From Ceriagrion tenellum (Eukaryota; Arthropoda; Insecta; Odonata; Coenagrionidae), in contig OY720637.1 in the NCBI GenBank assembly GCA_963169105.1, forward strand, positions 35,459,925 to 35,523,924: DNA of 64,000 nt, in the 5' to 3' direction. Each line of letters starts with the position of its first letter. The first letter of the stretch is position 1. The position numbers and the translations under genes were made by a program. This document shows, piece by piece, positions 1 through 13,800 of this stretch. The notes under the pieces were generated by a model. That model was not told where the DNA came from. It did no database searches and worked only from the letters and a program-made list of their open reading frames with translations.

Positions 1-2
1 GA

Positions 3-185
3 CTCACTGAGAGACATTTCCTGAAGAGGATTCCTGCAACCGGGAAGAAAGCAAAGCCCTAAAAGAGAAGTGCAGTATGTACCAAGCATGGGAAAAGAAG
101 AGACAGCATGTATTGGTGTGAACCATGTGCAGTGGGTTAGTGCTTGGATTGCTTCGAGCCTTATCACATGAAGCAGAATTACTAA
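3..185 (+). pseudogene. piggyBac-type transposase, C-terminal zinc-ribbon fragment
   Basis: Reading frame 3 of the plus strand gives a Cys/His-rich tail typical of piggyBac-like transposases: FLKRIPATGKKAK, then VCTKHGKRRDSMYWCEPC, then CLDCFEPYHMKQNY and a stop. The spacing C..(H)...C..C...C..CF..YH matches the C-terminal zinc-binding region that helps these transposases bind their ends. Two in-frame stops, a TAA near 60 and a TAG near 144, break the frame, so this copy is dead. The rest of the element lies left of the window. Confidence 0.7.
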
Positions 186-717
186 GGTAAAGCCATTTGA
201 ATATTTCCACACTAACATTTTAACAAAAAAACGTGAGTTTCTACATGAAAATCTTGGGTAATAATATCTCAGAGAGGAGGAAATGGACGAAGGAATGAAT
301 TTTCATGTTAGCGAGACGGGTTATCATATCGAAAGTATCCTCAAAATTATGACATCCTTAATACCATTTTACAAAATTTAAGTACATAATTATTTAAAAA
401 ATGCATTTTAAATATTAAAGATCACTATATATTTAACAAAAAAATGTTTTCACTTAAAATACTGAAAATTATCCATTTTATTCAGAGAACGAGAAAAAAT
501 AAAAATCAATATTAATCCAAAGCGTTTAAAAAGTTAGAGGGTAATAACGCAATCTTATGTTGGTTCACAAAAAGTTTCAACAATATTGATAAAATATCTT
601 GAAAGTTATCAATTATTGAATGATAGACCGTCAAAAAGGCGTATTCGTTTAAATCTCCTCCAGCCTGTGGGATGGAATTTAATTTAAGGTCCTCCGCACT
701 TGAGGGGTTAATGAAAG

Positions 718-905
718 GTGACAAGAGGTCCTCAAATTAACATCCAATCCATTGGACTGAGTTATACATTTGAAGTTCTCTCTGCATCGCCCGTGAGTAG
801 GGATCAGGATTCAACAGAAAACTTTCGGCTGCAGCCAAGACAGGAACCAAAGCCCTCGGAACAAGAGGCTGGCACTCTTCACAACCATTGGCAGATTAAG
901 ACTGT
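718..905 (-). repeat. Possible tRNA-derived SINE fragment
   Basis: Read on the minus strand, the block contains AGTGCCAGCCTCTTGTTC, then TTTGGTTCCTGTCTTGG, then a tail similar to SINE bodies. The second piece resembles a degenerate B box. No clear A box or target duplication was found, so this is a weak call. Confidence 0.25.
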
Positions 906-1531
906 TGTTTTGGAGGAGTGGAGGGGATTGCTGCTTTCCAGGAGTCTTGAATACCATGTGATTACTATTTTTCCAAAATTTCACTAAGTATTGCAGGGGT
1001 TTGACCAACCCCTTCCTTTACACCTTTCCATGTACCCTCCCTTAATCTGCCACTGACTACAATAACAAGCTGTCCATAATATCTTGAAATGCTTTAATTA
1101 GTTCAAAAGAGGACAATGTGAGGGGAAGGCACACCATGTTTAATTTGACTTTGGCAAATTTATTCTCACTGACCAAAAAAATTTCATTAACTAAGCCACA
1201 AATTAAAAGCATTGATACAAGATAACTGAAATGTACTTATTAAGATCAGTGATTTCAGTTTCAGTGGTTACTACAGCCTTGGGTCAAAATTTGAAAATCA
1301 GGAGCCCACAAATAATATTACCATTCCACTGAAGAGCTCTGCACACCATTCGTAAAAATCCATAGGGTGGAGAAAATCTACACCATTAGTTTTCCCACCG
1401 CAAATCACATGTCACTTTCCTAGGCTTCCAAAATCTCGATCCACTTTCAAGTCATTAAGATGTTACATTTCAAAGCATTTTTTCAAATAAATAAAACTCC
1501 ATCTTCAGTAACTTGGTGGTATTCCATAGTT

Positions 1532-1654
1532 AAACAAATTTACTAAACAAACTTTTACAATACCACAGGAGATGATGACAGTCATTTGCTGAAACCGGGG
1601 TCATGTTTCTTTCTCTTCTGTGGTATTGTAAAAGTTAGTTCAACAAATTTGTTG
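1532..1654. repeat. Inverted repeat, about 38-bp arms (MITE-like)
   Basis: The left arm (about 1532-1570) and right arm (about 1615-1653) are imperfect inverted copies sharing the block ACTTTTACAATACCACAG. They enclose a loop of about 45 bases. The size and structure fit a short fold-back or MITE remnant. Confidence 0.6.
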
Positions 1655-1782
1655 ATTTTTAAAAAATAATCTACAGTAAAAATTTAAAATAATACCCTAA
1701 TACCTCTTACAGAGTTTCATTAATATAGGTTAGCAATTCAGATGAAAGATACCATATAAATGCCAAACAAAAGCAAACATAC

Positions 1783-1860
1783 CTTCAAAGCTTTAGGATC
1801 CAATTCAGAGTAATGTGTAGGCTCTTTCTTAATGGAACCCATTTCATCAGTTTCTTCAAC
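1783..1860 (-). CDS. CCAR1: CCAR1 exon 12 (pre-SAP linker)
   Basis: Twenty-six codons, phase 0 at both ends. The acceptor is ctcattttag and the donor is AAG|GTATGT. It encodes an acidic stretch followed by KKEPTHYSELDPKALK, matching the vertebrate segment just upstream of the SAP motif. Confidence 0.85.
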
Positions 1861-4800
1861 CTAAAATGAGTATGAAATGAAACAATGTTCGGTTAAATTT
1901 AAAAAATGCCAAACAGAATCTCCACTGAATTAAGAAGTGAGAACTAAACAAGGGGGCAATAAAAAATTGTAGAAAGTCAGGTTAGAAATTAGGTAAGAGA
2001 GTATTGGTTGGGTGAAACCATTACAAAATGGGAAATACACAAGAAAAAAGTATGGATCAAAGAGTTTTTATAAGACATAAAAAATAATGAGGGACAGCAT
2101 TACCTCTATTTTCTGTCACTGCCAATGAAATAAAAAGCATCTAGCCACACACAAATTGTCTTAGAAAGCAAACCACTCATCAACTACAGCACACTCACTC
2201 ACACACAGCCATACTCGCACTCTGCTGCTCTCTGACAAATGGCAATCTGACTTCAGTCGTAATAAATCGTCTAAAATTTTTGGAGAGTTCGGACAAATTT
2301 TCATAAGTTGATGATTGTTTATTTTTAAGGAAAATAAGAGGAAACACGGGGTTTGGGCAAAGTTTTCATATTTCTGAGAAAATATTTGAAAGTTTCAATG
2401 CTAAGTCTGAAAAAAATATCATATCTTTTGAAATAAAAACATCCACACTCTTCACATCAGGCAAACTGCAAGTTTCTTGGTGCTGTTTGTCTTGCTCTTG
2501 CCTATAAGGAGATGGTTTTCACCGCTCAGGCAACAATACCTGCCAGCCAAGAGATGTCTCCTCCTTCCTTAAAACACCATAAAACCAGCGTCCAACATCA
2601 GCCATCTAGTTGTACCTCACCCTTCAGGTTTTCTTGATCCTTGATTTTACATCCAACATCAGAAACAAAACAGCCACACATCTGCACACACATTCACACA
2701 CATATGCAGACACAATTGGTTCACAAGGAAAGCAATGATAAAAAGGACCACTGAGTTATGTTTGATCATTTCCATTGTTAGAAGAGTACATTTTTAGGGC
2801 CTACTAAAATCTGACTAGTATTTTTAAGAAACTACGAGAGAAAGAATTTAAAGCAAGATCCACGTGTCACGTCAAGAAATGTTAATAGCACAGTAACTCA
2901 CAGAATTACAACTTCATAAAAAACAGAAGCTTTAATTATGGCAAAACAGCAAAAAAATGAAATAAAATGCTTATCTATATAAGACGCGAGCATTCTCTAT
3001 CTTTACATGCAGTGAAATTAAAATGTAAACGGATGAATAAATGCCAATGAATCTAGTTTGATTCATTAAGCAAAGGGTACATGAAAGAAATATTAAAGTC
3101 TGTATTGAATTAAATAGGATGAAATCCATTCCTGGAAAATTTTTCATGCAAATGATCGTATCGCCAATAAACTAATTTTATAAAAACAAAGGTGTAAACT
3201 TGATTTGAAGTCAAGAAAAGATCAACATAATAAAGTGATCATAAGACTCTTAAATGTCAAAACTTTTTAGGTAATTTTCCTCAAAGGGTAACTTGACTTA
3301 GATTAATATGGGGTCCTTATTCTTTCCCAAATAAGATAATTTAAAGGGATTAATAAGATAGTAATCCATTGTAGGTTTAAAATGTATTATTATGGTGATC
3401 AATGCTTTCCATGTGCCTCAGCACAATGAAAATTATTTTAAGAAAATTGCACAGCAAAAAAGTGCTTTTTTTAGCATAAAGTGGATGCCTTTTCATCAAA
3501 ACAGCTCTCATCTTTGACCCGATGCTGCTGCAGTTGAATCTGCTGAGGCTGAGAGTTCTGCAGATGCTGCTGGTTCTGCTGCTGCAAACGAGCGGCTAGC
3601 TGCCGCCGGTAGCCCTGGCGCAGTGCCTCCCACTCTAGGTGTGTCGGAACACAACTCCAAACATCTGGGAGAAATATGACCACTGTTTCAACTCGGGCAG
3701 GGACCGGTCGGCCCTTGTGACTTGTCTCTCCACGCCGGTAGTAAATCTCCACAAATCGGTACCTGGAGGCATGGGCAGGCAGGCCGAGGCGCCGAACGGG
3801 GAGAGGCGAAGGAGGGGAAAGAGAGAGACAGAGCCATTTTGGTTTTGCAGGTCCACTGGCACCTCCGCAGTATCAACGTGAGAACTGGTGATTGCAAAGG
3901 ACTGAAGTTGGAATTGTGGTACAGGTGAGAGTGGCAGATGGTGATTTTTTTAAAGGGGGTGACTGGTATACATGGTGGCAGGTTTTCTCAATCCACACCT
4001 TTGTGGAAAAGGAGAGCATTGCAAGGTAAAGGGAACAAGCAAGTTAGGGTAAATGTTTGCTTAATAGACAAATTCTCACACAATCGTCCACACACACATT
4101 GGTCCCCCTTTAAAGAACTAAGGAAAAAAAACTGCATACCCAAAAAAGTACATGCCCAGCAGACCTACAGGTGATTAGCTGAGATGGGAAGCATAGACAT
4201 TAATGGAATCACCAGCAAGACATTTAACAACTCCCAGAAGTGGGTCAAGGAAGTATTCTCACAGGGTGAGGAACCAAACTTTAAATGAAGGGAGAATTAA
4301 AATTAGGCAAGGTTAATAATGAGGTTTTACCAGAGATGCTGGAAAAGCTAGAAATGTGTAAGGCATACAGCACTATTAAAACAAGAGTACTCTATACAGA
4401 AAAAATCATGCAAAGTCATGCAAAAAAACCAGAAAAATAAGGTAAATACATATTACATATTCATTTCAGTTTATCATGCACTGCACTTCACAAAAATTAA
4501 GAATGCTTATGACTACTATAAGGAAAACATTAAGAGTAAACATTGAACTGAAGTAATTGCAACAGAAATAATACTTCCCAAAGAAAATACACTTTAACAT
4601 CATAAGCAATTTAAAAAAATTAAACTAACCAAAAGAGAACATGAAAACATACCATGATGAATACCAAATGGGATGAATGAAGGCCGAAGGCAGAAAACAC
4701 ACTAAGGTGGTCACTCAACTAGTTTTCACAATTCATTACAAGAATACCGAACTTATAAAGACCAAAAACATACAAAGCAAATAAAAGGGATCATTCTCAG

Positions 4801-7800
4801 AGATTACTACACCAGATCAAGTTTCCAAACCTACTAACTACTTTATTAGCCTTTTACAAAAAAAAACGTGGATTCTATACACAAATGTAGAAAGAAAATT
4901 GAAATATCTGAAGGTCTTAAACACCCTTATCTGGTAGAGGAGACTAATCTTTGAATGAAAGTAAATTCGAACCTTAATCCTTACACAACAATCTTAAAAA
5001 ATATCTACACATACTTTAGGTACTGAAGCTTTTCAAATGGTTCAAGAACATATTTCATTGCATTGCCAACTTCAACTAAATAATTTTTCTGATTTCAGGG
5101 CTCTTAATAACTTATTGTAGGACCATCTTAAGGTAAGATTTCAATAAATGAAGTAAGTTACGAAATAAATACCACAAGAAGTGGCAACCAATGTTCTATT
5201 AGCACCACAAACACTTTCATTCCTCTTTTTTGGACTAATAAAATATAATGTAGTTAACTATCAAATACGTTTATCTCCATATTTGGAAGATATTAAACCA
5301 CTTATCGATTATACAATGCAACTAGACCAAGCTATGGTTTGGAATGGATGGCTAGCTGTATTCAGTAGTTCATTGGGGCTAATAAAAAAAGATTTTTCAT
5401 GGATTCATTGAGGCAAGAGGTATAACTATTATGAAGAGATAATAAGATAGCATAATTAAGACCTTATACTAGTTTGTCCCTAAAAACCAATTACTACACC
5501 CAGTTATAAATAAACATGCCTGTTTTGCCACATGTGGTCGTTTCATCTCCATTGAGCCAATCAAAACGTTAAATTTATGGAACAGCTAATCAAGTTGTTT
5601 TCTTACTTCCCTGGAGCCTTGATTTACAAGAGAATTTATTTTATAGGAATAATACATTTCAGCACAATGGCTGTTTTAAAATTAGAGGTGAAGACATCAG
5701 TCTGCTATCTTCCACACAAAACCACGTGTCAATCAATAAGCACATGATTTTGAAAGACTTCAAATTCAGCATGAAATTTCTGCCAACAGCAGAATATTGG
5801 AATTGTAGAAAAGGTACAAAAATGGCAATGAAAAGCCAATTTAAAAATATCAAGAATAGTATTAGTATTCTGTCATTCTTTTTAAGACTAATTTTCCTAG
5901 TACAACACCCTTTGGCCTAGCAATCAAATCTTAATGAAATGATAAATCTGTCTCACACATGTACACCAGGCCTTGCTGTTTTCAACTTGCTCTGAAATTT
6001 TGCACAGTTAATGACCTAAGAACATCAATGAATACTTTCCAAATTCATATCCAAATTAAGAAATTGAAAATCTTTTGACTTCCCACATTTTTTTTTCATC
6101 TATTCTACTGGTAAAAGGTAGGTTTTGTCGGAAGTCTGAGAAACTCCTCCCAGTTTTCCACACTTCAAACATCCTATCTATCTCTAGTATTTCTTTTTTC
6201 TCCTCTACATGTGATCTACCTTCTTCATCCTGTTCATGAAATCTATTCTCTTTCCTTCCTCATCCCCGCTTGCCCAACATCCTTCCCTCTTATCACACTC
6301 CTGACAAACCCATCGTCCATTATCACATCCTACAGCCACCTATACTTCCCATCCTGGATTTCATTAAGAAGTTTCCTTTTCTCGCCCACCATCTGAACCA
6401 CTTCCTTTTGGTCCACCTCATCTCCATCCTTCTCCACAACCATGTCTTAAATGCCTTGCAGCCTATTCACGTCCTCTTTTCTGAGGGTCCACACTTCTGC
6501 ATTTGACTGCCAATAAAAAATATCTAGGAAAAACAGAGGGCAGCGGAGCTCTGGTAATATTTAACACAAATTAGTAAATATCAATAAAAAAAACCCAAAT
6601 TCCAAGTACGTAATAAGCAAAACATGACGCACACTCAGGACACTGCTTGACATGAGACAGACACAAAAAAATTAATGAAAATACCAAAGTGTTCTATAAA
6701 CTAAGAATAAGATTTTCCACTAAGTAATCAAAGAAAATCAGCACACACTCCCCAGTGTTAACAGGTACAATGAATGGGCAAGCTAAAATTGTTCATATTC
6801 AACCTAAGTCAAATAGACAAATGGAATAAATTGATTTTCTAGAAATGAAATAAAGACCAAGAATTAGGCACCCTTTCAACTGTACAGTGAACTCCGCACC
6901 TCTCTAAAACCAGAAATTCAATTATCTCAGACCAAGGCATAAATCTATTTCCATAAATGGGACTGAATATTTATCAGAGAAATTCACAAACAAGCATGCT
7001 GCATAACTAGCATGATACAAGGAAAAAAGATTAAGTTTCTGGAATACAACCTACAATTGTCACTAACCACAATTAAGTGATAAAAAAAACTTTTTTTCTC
7101 ATCTTTTACTGAGAAATAAGGCTTGACTCATTGCTTCAAAGAAAACAGAAGGCTGCAGCCCTAGATACAAATAACATGAAGTGATTTGACAGGCATTTGA
7201 AAGTAAAAATATTTGACAATTCTTTAAAACCTTTTATCATTCTAATGCTGACAATATGAAAATACAGGAAACCTAGTATGGGGATAAGAAACCATCCATT
7301 CCTTTGTCACACTTATCACATGATTTTAATCAAATTATTATCCAGTAGGAATTTAAAGTCAGTCTAGCCAAATAATGAAGTTAATATAACGCAGGGTCAC
7401 TACGCAACAAATTGCTGAATGCAAAATAATGACTGGAAAATACTACAGAAAAAATTATATGCTACCAAAGAGTTCATTCCAATTCCTACAAAATTATTTA
7501 TCCAATACATTAAGAATCATAAAAATATTTTTAAATCAACATGCACCGCTGACACGGAAGTTCTTTAAACATTGCCACTACTAAAATATTAATGAATGAG
7601 ACAGTTGAAGGAGACACATTTTCTGATTTACCAAAGATCAAGCATAACTTTGAACATGGATCAGAAGGAATCACTCTAGATTATTGATCCCATTCCTGGC
7701 ATTAATCTAATAATTATCCTACATCCAACTTTCTTGAAATTATTTATGGCAATTGGAAGATAAGCCCCTAATATTTTAACTTGTTATTGGAGGTAATTAG

Positions 7801-10800
7801 GGATTGTTTATAAGGCAAAAAAACACTAACACTACAAGAGAAGGCAAGCAATGAAAAATTGCTCAAGAATCCTCACCATTGAGTACAATGCCCAAGGTCA
7901 ATTCCAGTGAGAGCTTTGCACGTCCTCACTGCAGTCCGCACCAATACAGATGGATCTCCAGCAGGATCAGCACCATCCAATGAAGGACTCCAAGGTCCAC
8001 CAATGGCCATAGTCTCATTCTTGCCACGCAATCCCACAAGGAAGTTGACCAACCGAGTGGGATGGACATAACCATCTTTTGGCATGTCGCCACCACCTCC
8101 GGCACTACTTGACCCACCCCCAACACCACCAGAATTTGAACCACTAGATGACCCAGAGCCACCTTCCTCAGCCAAGGGACAAGTTTTTCGAAATAATTCT
8201 TCCCTGGGTGGAACACTTAGGAGCATCACCTATTAAGAACAAAAATTATTCATCAAGGAAAACTAAATTTGAAGATAAATGGAATGAAGTTTATCTGGAA
8301 TGTGGATGCCTAACTAAATACTCCCAACTCTATGTTTTATTTGACCTACTCAAAAATAAAGTAAGTCAGTAAAATTCCATTATCATGCAAATCTTTGGGG
8401 ATAGAAGTACACCCACTGTATTGAAAACTTGAGCCATGAAGAGAAGGAAGGAGTAATCTTGAAAAAATACAATTTCTGAGTGCACAACTGAAAAAATTCT
8501 AAAAGTAAAGAAATCATGGTAACATTCACGATATTTTTGTTTACTCAGAAATATGGCTACCTTCGCATATTTGTGTATTTGATCCTTTCCATAAAGCATG
8601 TTTGTGTTGCATAGATCTGATTGCATCCGCAATACATAAAATTTTATTTGGGAGCATAACTGGTTGAAGGCAATATAGATTTCAGATAATCTAAAATCTT
8701 CTTCTTTTTCTTATCAATACATTTACTGCTCAGACACTATTAGAATTAACTTATTACCTATGCACAAGGCCATTTTCACAACTCTTAATCCCATCTGAAC
8801 CATGGAATTACCGCAGATGAAAGAAGACCACAACAAGAATGGGTTGTACAGACAACATGTGAAAAATAATCGCAAAAGGCCCACTGGTGATCCAACTAGA
8901 GGCTTCCCTGAACCCGAGTTGGTAAATACCATTGGTAAAACACCAAACACATAGTAAAACTTCCAATGTAATTGTGCAAGGGGCCATTTCTATCTCATCA
9001 TGCAGAGGATGCCATAAGACAATTATAGATTTCTACAAAAACATGTACAGGTAGTCATAGACTTACATACAACTCACACTTTTGTACATTACAAAATTAC
9101 ACGTCTGGCTCGACTTTCATACTCTAAATTCAGACTTGCAGATATTTGTTGGCAAGCAATATTATAATATTTCGCTCGATGATGCCTAGGATTGTGATGA
9201 CTGGTAAAGAGAGTATTCTCGTCATACTTTTCACATCTCCTTCAAAAATGTTGCCCTTTGATGATACATTTCTTGAAAATATAAAAAAATGCCTTTACAC
9301 CATAGACAAAAGAGTGATTTCCTGTGGAGTTATTCATTGCCTATAAAATTTCAGAATATTAACTATTGCAGCAGCTATCACTGTTCTACATTTAACTTGT
9401 GATGGAGACTCTCCAAATGGTTTCTGAACCTGAATGGGTGCCAGTAATGTGAGGGCCTTGTAAAAGCTACATTTTTTGGCATGGCAGTCATAGGGCCACT
9501 TATCTGTGAACCTGAAATCTTTAGTACTACCAGAGGTCTCATTACAAGCCATACACAAACTACTATGGTCGGACTGTAATAGGAAATTAAAAATATTAAT
9601 TTGTCCAGTGAGAGGAAACTAGGCTAACAAGTGACTTCATCAGTCAGATGCATTAAAAATAGAAATACAAACATTTCAACATCAAATTGAAAACAGGCAT
9701 TGCTGCTGGCCTATGCATATTCTTTCCATAGGACGTTCAATCGATGACATTACAATGGGAAATGTCACAAATACAAAATCTAACTGACTTGCAGTATGAA
9801 ACAACTGTTTGCATCTGCTGTCCTTTGGTGCAGATTAAAATATTTTTCATTGACTGTGGATGTTTATTTTAAACAAAAGATAGCAGGGCTGGTTCTGTCC
9901 TTTGTGCATATAAGTGCAGCTAACAACTCTACAGTGAATGCATGACAAATTCAGGATTCTTAAAGGTTTCCAACGATACATGCCCCATGTTAATCTGATA
10001 TGCGGATTGCCACAGTATTGAAGCTGCCAGCACCTGGCTAATTCACTGTCAAGATATCAAACAGTATGCTCCATAAATTCAAGCACCATTCAAAACTACC
10101 ATCTATCAATTTGAATAGCAATAAAAAAATGTACAGACGTAGGATGAACTGGCTTTTATTTAAATTTGAAAACTACTAATGGCAACTTGATTATGAAAAT
10201 TATTAACCTTCTCCATGAAGGTTAATTCTTGTTAATTACAATGGATTTTCCAGATTTGAAACATTACCTCAGAACTCTCATTTCCTGCTTCTCATCTCCT
10301 TGATCACAAAACTGACATTTGTAAATGATTACTTAAAAGAGTTTTGATTACCTTGGCAGAATATATATAATCAGCATCAGGAGGTTCCAGGATGCTAGGT
10401 GTTGCACATCCATTGCTTCCACGACATACTACATCCTCCAGCTCATCAACTTCTTTGTGCATCACATGAAAAGAGCACGGATAGTGCTCTTCTGTTTCTG
10501 GAGACAAGAGGAACAGAAAAGGTCTGTGTGGTGGAAATGCATCAACCCACCGGAAATTACTTTGGAAGAAATCTGAAGGAATGTACAGGTTGGTATACCG
10601 TCGCCGCAATTCCAAAACATTCGCTTCAGCCCTGAAAATTTGCAAGCATATTCAATGTGAGACTTACAAACCATTTACCCAAGTTAATAAATATTACTAG
10701 TTTTTCAGGAGCTTGACAATAATCATTAGCATCTAAATGCTATACTAATTAAAATAATTCTTTACTGAAGAGCCCCCATTCAATCAAGTATTTATTCTCA

Positions 10801-13800
10801 GGAAACTTTTACCATATGAAATATTTACCCTAGAATCTAAAACAAATAACATAAAAAAACCACATTCATCACACTTACTACCATAAAACAAAATACTTCC
10901 TAACAATAGACAGCACAAAGGGTTAAAACATAGTAAGCATTATGCCAATAAGATATAATTAAGACCACAAAATACAGCTAGTCCAACAAATGTTATAAAT
11001 AAGTACTTACAAATCTAGTGAAATCTTTGGGATCTGCACCACATATCGAGGAACGATGCGGGCCCGTCGACGGGGAGGTGACCGACTTCTTGCTCTTGGA
11101 CTTCTGCTACGTTTCCGAGACGATGGACTCCTTTTCTCACGATCTCTTTCCCTGAAGGGGTGAAGAAGTTGATCAATATTCACAGAATTAATCCCAAACA
11201 CTAATTTGGCGTTGAAAATGTTCTCATCACAAAATGAACCTCTGGACTTTTCACTTATATCACCAAGATTTAAGGATATTACTTTTCATGAATCTGACTT
11301 TAAGCTGACAGAGCCAGCATCATCACCATTTGGCAGAAATAATGCGAGGTAAAAAAGTAAACATTAAAAAATAATCACATTCAACACTGTAAACAAACAT
11401 CAAATTATTTATATGCAGCAAAAGAAAAACTTCAGGAGCATGAGTATACCTAGCAAGGGGCAGCTATCCTTCACAAGAAGCAAAAAATAAAATCTAAAAT
11501 TCAAAATAAATGAATGAATTACAATAAGATAATTGAAATGAAGAGTTTATATGACTAACAAAAAATTTCTTCCAAAATCTTTAAGTGTGTAAGAAATCAG
11601 GGATGGGAACAACTAGCAAATGCAAAAATTTTTAAAAGTGACCACTCCTTAAAAAAAAAGCAAAGGCTCAACCCAATGAAAATGGAGACCTTTCGACCAT
11701 TCAGCTGGTCATCATATGAAGTGATACATGGAATGAAGTCACAGCAGCCATCTGCTAAAGGTCCATTTTTATGGGGTTCCCCTACCACCCACATTAAAAC
11801 ACAAATATCTCCTCTGGTTTTTGGAATTTTGCAGTGAAATTTTGGAAATAATCGTTTCCTCTCATTAATGATGCCATTATTTGAAAAAAAACATAATAAA
11901 CCCCATCATCTCAATTATAGAGACTATTGAATCATTCTTGTTTAAATTTAGAGCAGAAATCAGTAGGTGCTAAAAAGTAATTATGTATCAAAAAGTTTCC
12001 TTGGCAAAGAAAAAGCAATATTTAAGGAAACAGGAATGAAAAATAAAACCAAATAACTTAATAGTAACCTTACATAAACTATACACCCTCAGGCGTCACT
12101 ACGTGGAAGTATTTTATACTTGAATCTATATTACAGTGTCAATCCAGGTGTTTCACCACTTGTATTTCCAGGGATCAGAATGTTACTATTAATCCATATT
12201 AAAACAATCACTGTACTTTTCCAATAATTTTAGGGGAAAAGTACTAGAATTCTTTTAATATGGATTTCTAATCATTGCATAAACAAATGATGTGGTACGA
12301 AGTTACTCGTATGGGTGCATATACACCAGGGTTGGAACTCACCATGAAAAAATCATTTGACTTCACCGGGACCTATCCCGGTCAAGTCAAATGATTTTTT
12401 CATGGCGAATTTCAACCATGGTAATATGGATAACTAGTCACCTATTCTGATCCCTAAAAATACAAGTTGTGAAACACCTTGTCACTCCCCATGCACCCTT
12501 CCTATCCAACGAACTGTCCTTCCCAAGTTCAGAAGCTCGATATGCTATGGTTCAGGAGACAATTCAAGATTAACCATACAAAAGAAACTTTCAAGACTTT
12601 TTGAAGAGAAAAGACTTTTACTCAAGCAGCATACTTAGAAATGAAACACCCAACAGAGAAGAGAAACAACCCACCTGGTCCGATCATCTCGTCTCCTATC
12701 ACGCTCTGGCTCCCTGTCTCTTTCCACTCGATCCTTCTCCCGACTTGTCACTACATTGTTAGCACTGCTGTTTCTCTGGCTTGGAGATATCCTCGGCCTC
12801 CCACCAATCTGACTCCCACGAATGAAACTTCCACTGCCAGGCACACTAGTTTGTTGCTCCACTTCAACAGATAGGAAAAAATCAATCATAAAAAAGCAAA
12901 ATACTAGCAAATACCACAGGGAATGATCAAATTTGGAAAATACAAGACCTAGAAGTAGACACATGTGTTAACTAAATGATTTACAGAAATGAACAATTCA
13001 CGAGCGCATCCTAACATAATCCAGTGAAGCTTCGATGTAAATTCGAAATGACTTCCCGTGTTTACCATTTGTTCCACGTGTGGTGGCATCGCACACGCCA
13101 GATGAGTGAAACATGGCAGGCGGTTATGCTGGCTACATGTGGAGAGGAGTTGAGCAAAACTCAACTTTGATCACGGATAGCAAGGCAAATAGACCAAAGC
13201 ACCTGATTAGCTGCTTAGATTGTCTAGATAGTTTAATTGAGTACCAATGTTACAACTGGATGATAAGCAACTAACATGATGAACAATAAAGTGAAGTCCC
13301 CAAAAAAATGTTACCAATTAACATAAATTTCTGGGAGAATCAATAATTCACTAAGGATATCTTTAACCTAATAAGGGTAAAGATACCACTTCCCACCATC
13401 GTGTAAATCAATGAGTTTATTCAGTTTCACCAAGAAGCTCCATAAAGCTAAATTTTGAAAATACAATCCTTATGACAGCATATAGCTCAGATTCCAAGAT
13501 TTTTAAGAACAAAATTTTTGACATAAAACAGGAAATACTAACCTGGAGGGGGCACCGCATTATAACTATTTGCTGACTGGTAGCCTTGGGCTATGGGAGG
13601 CATCATGGTTTGCGGCCTTGGCATAATAGGAGGTCCAACACCCACTCCAGGAACATTGGTCATAGCCACAGCAGTCCCCATGGTGTTCTGATTTGGCAAC
13701 ACTTGAATGCGAGTGGCATTCCATTTGAATGGCATGTTGACATTGTAAGATGCTTCAACAAGAACACGATCCCCAACTTTGGGCATTGCACCTTTCACAC

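Larger units (their letters stand above)
186..1782. other. Intron of CCAR1, no gene seen
   Basis: AT-rich sequence between the last visible CCAR1 exon and the piggyBac relic. Short open frames around 512-1008 resemble nothing I recognise. The expected next CCAR1 exon (SAP domain) was not found here and is presumably beyond the left edge. Confidence 0.5.

Noticed and set aside
3635..3928. Several overlapping open frames on both strands
   Set aside because: They are shadows of CCAR1 exon 11 and its acceptor; only the frame with the DVWSCVP motif matches a protein.
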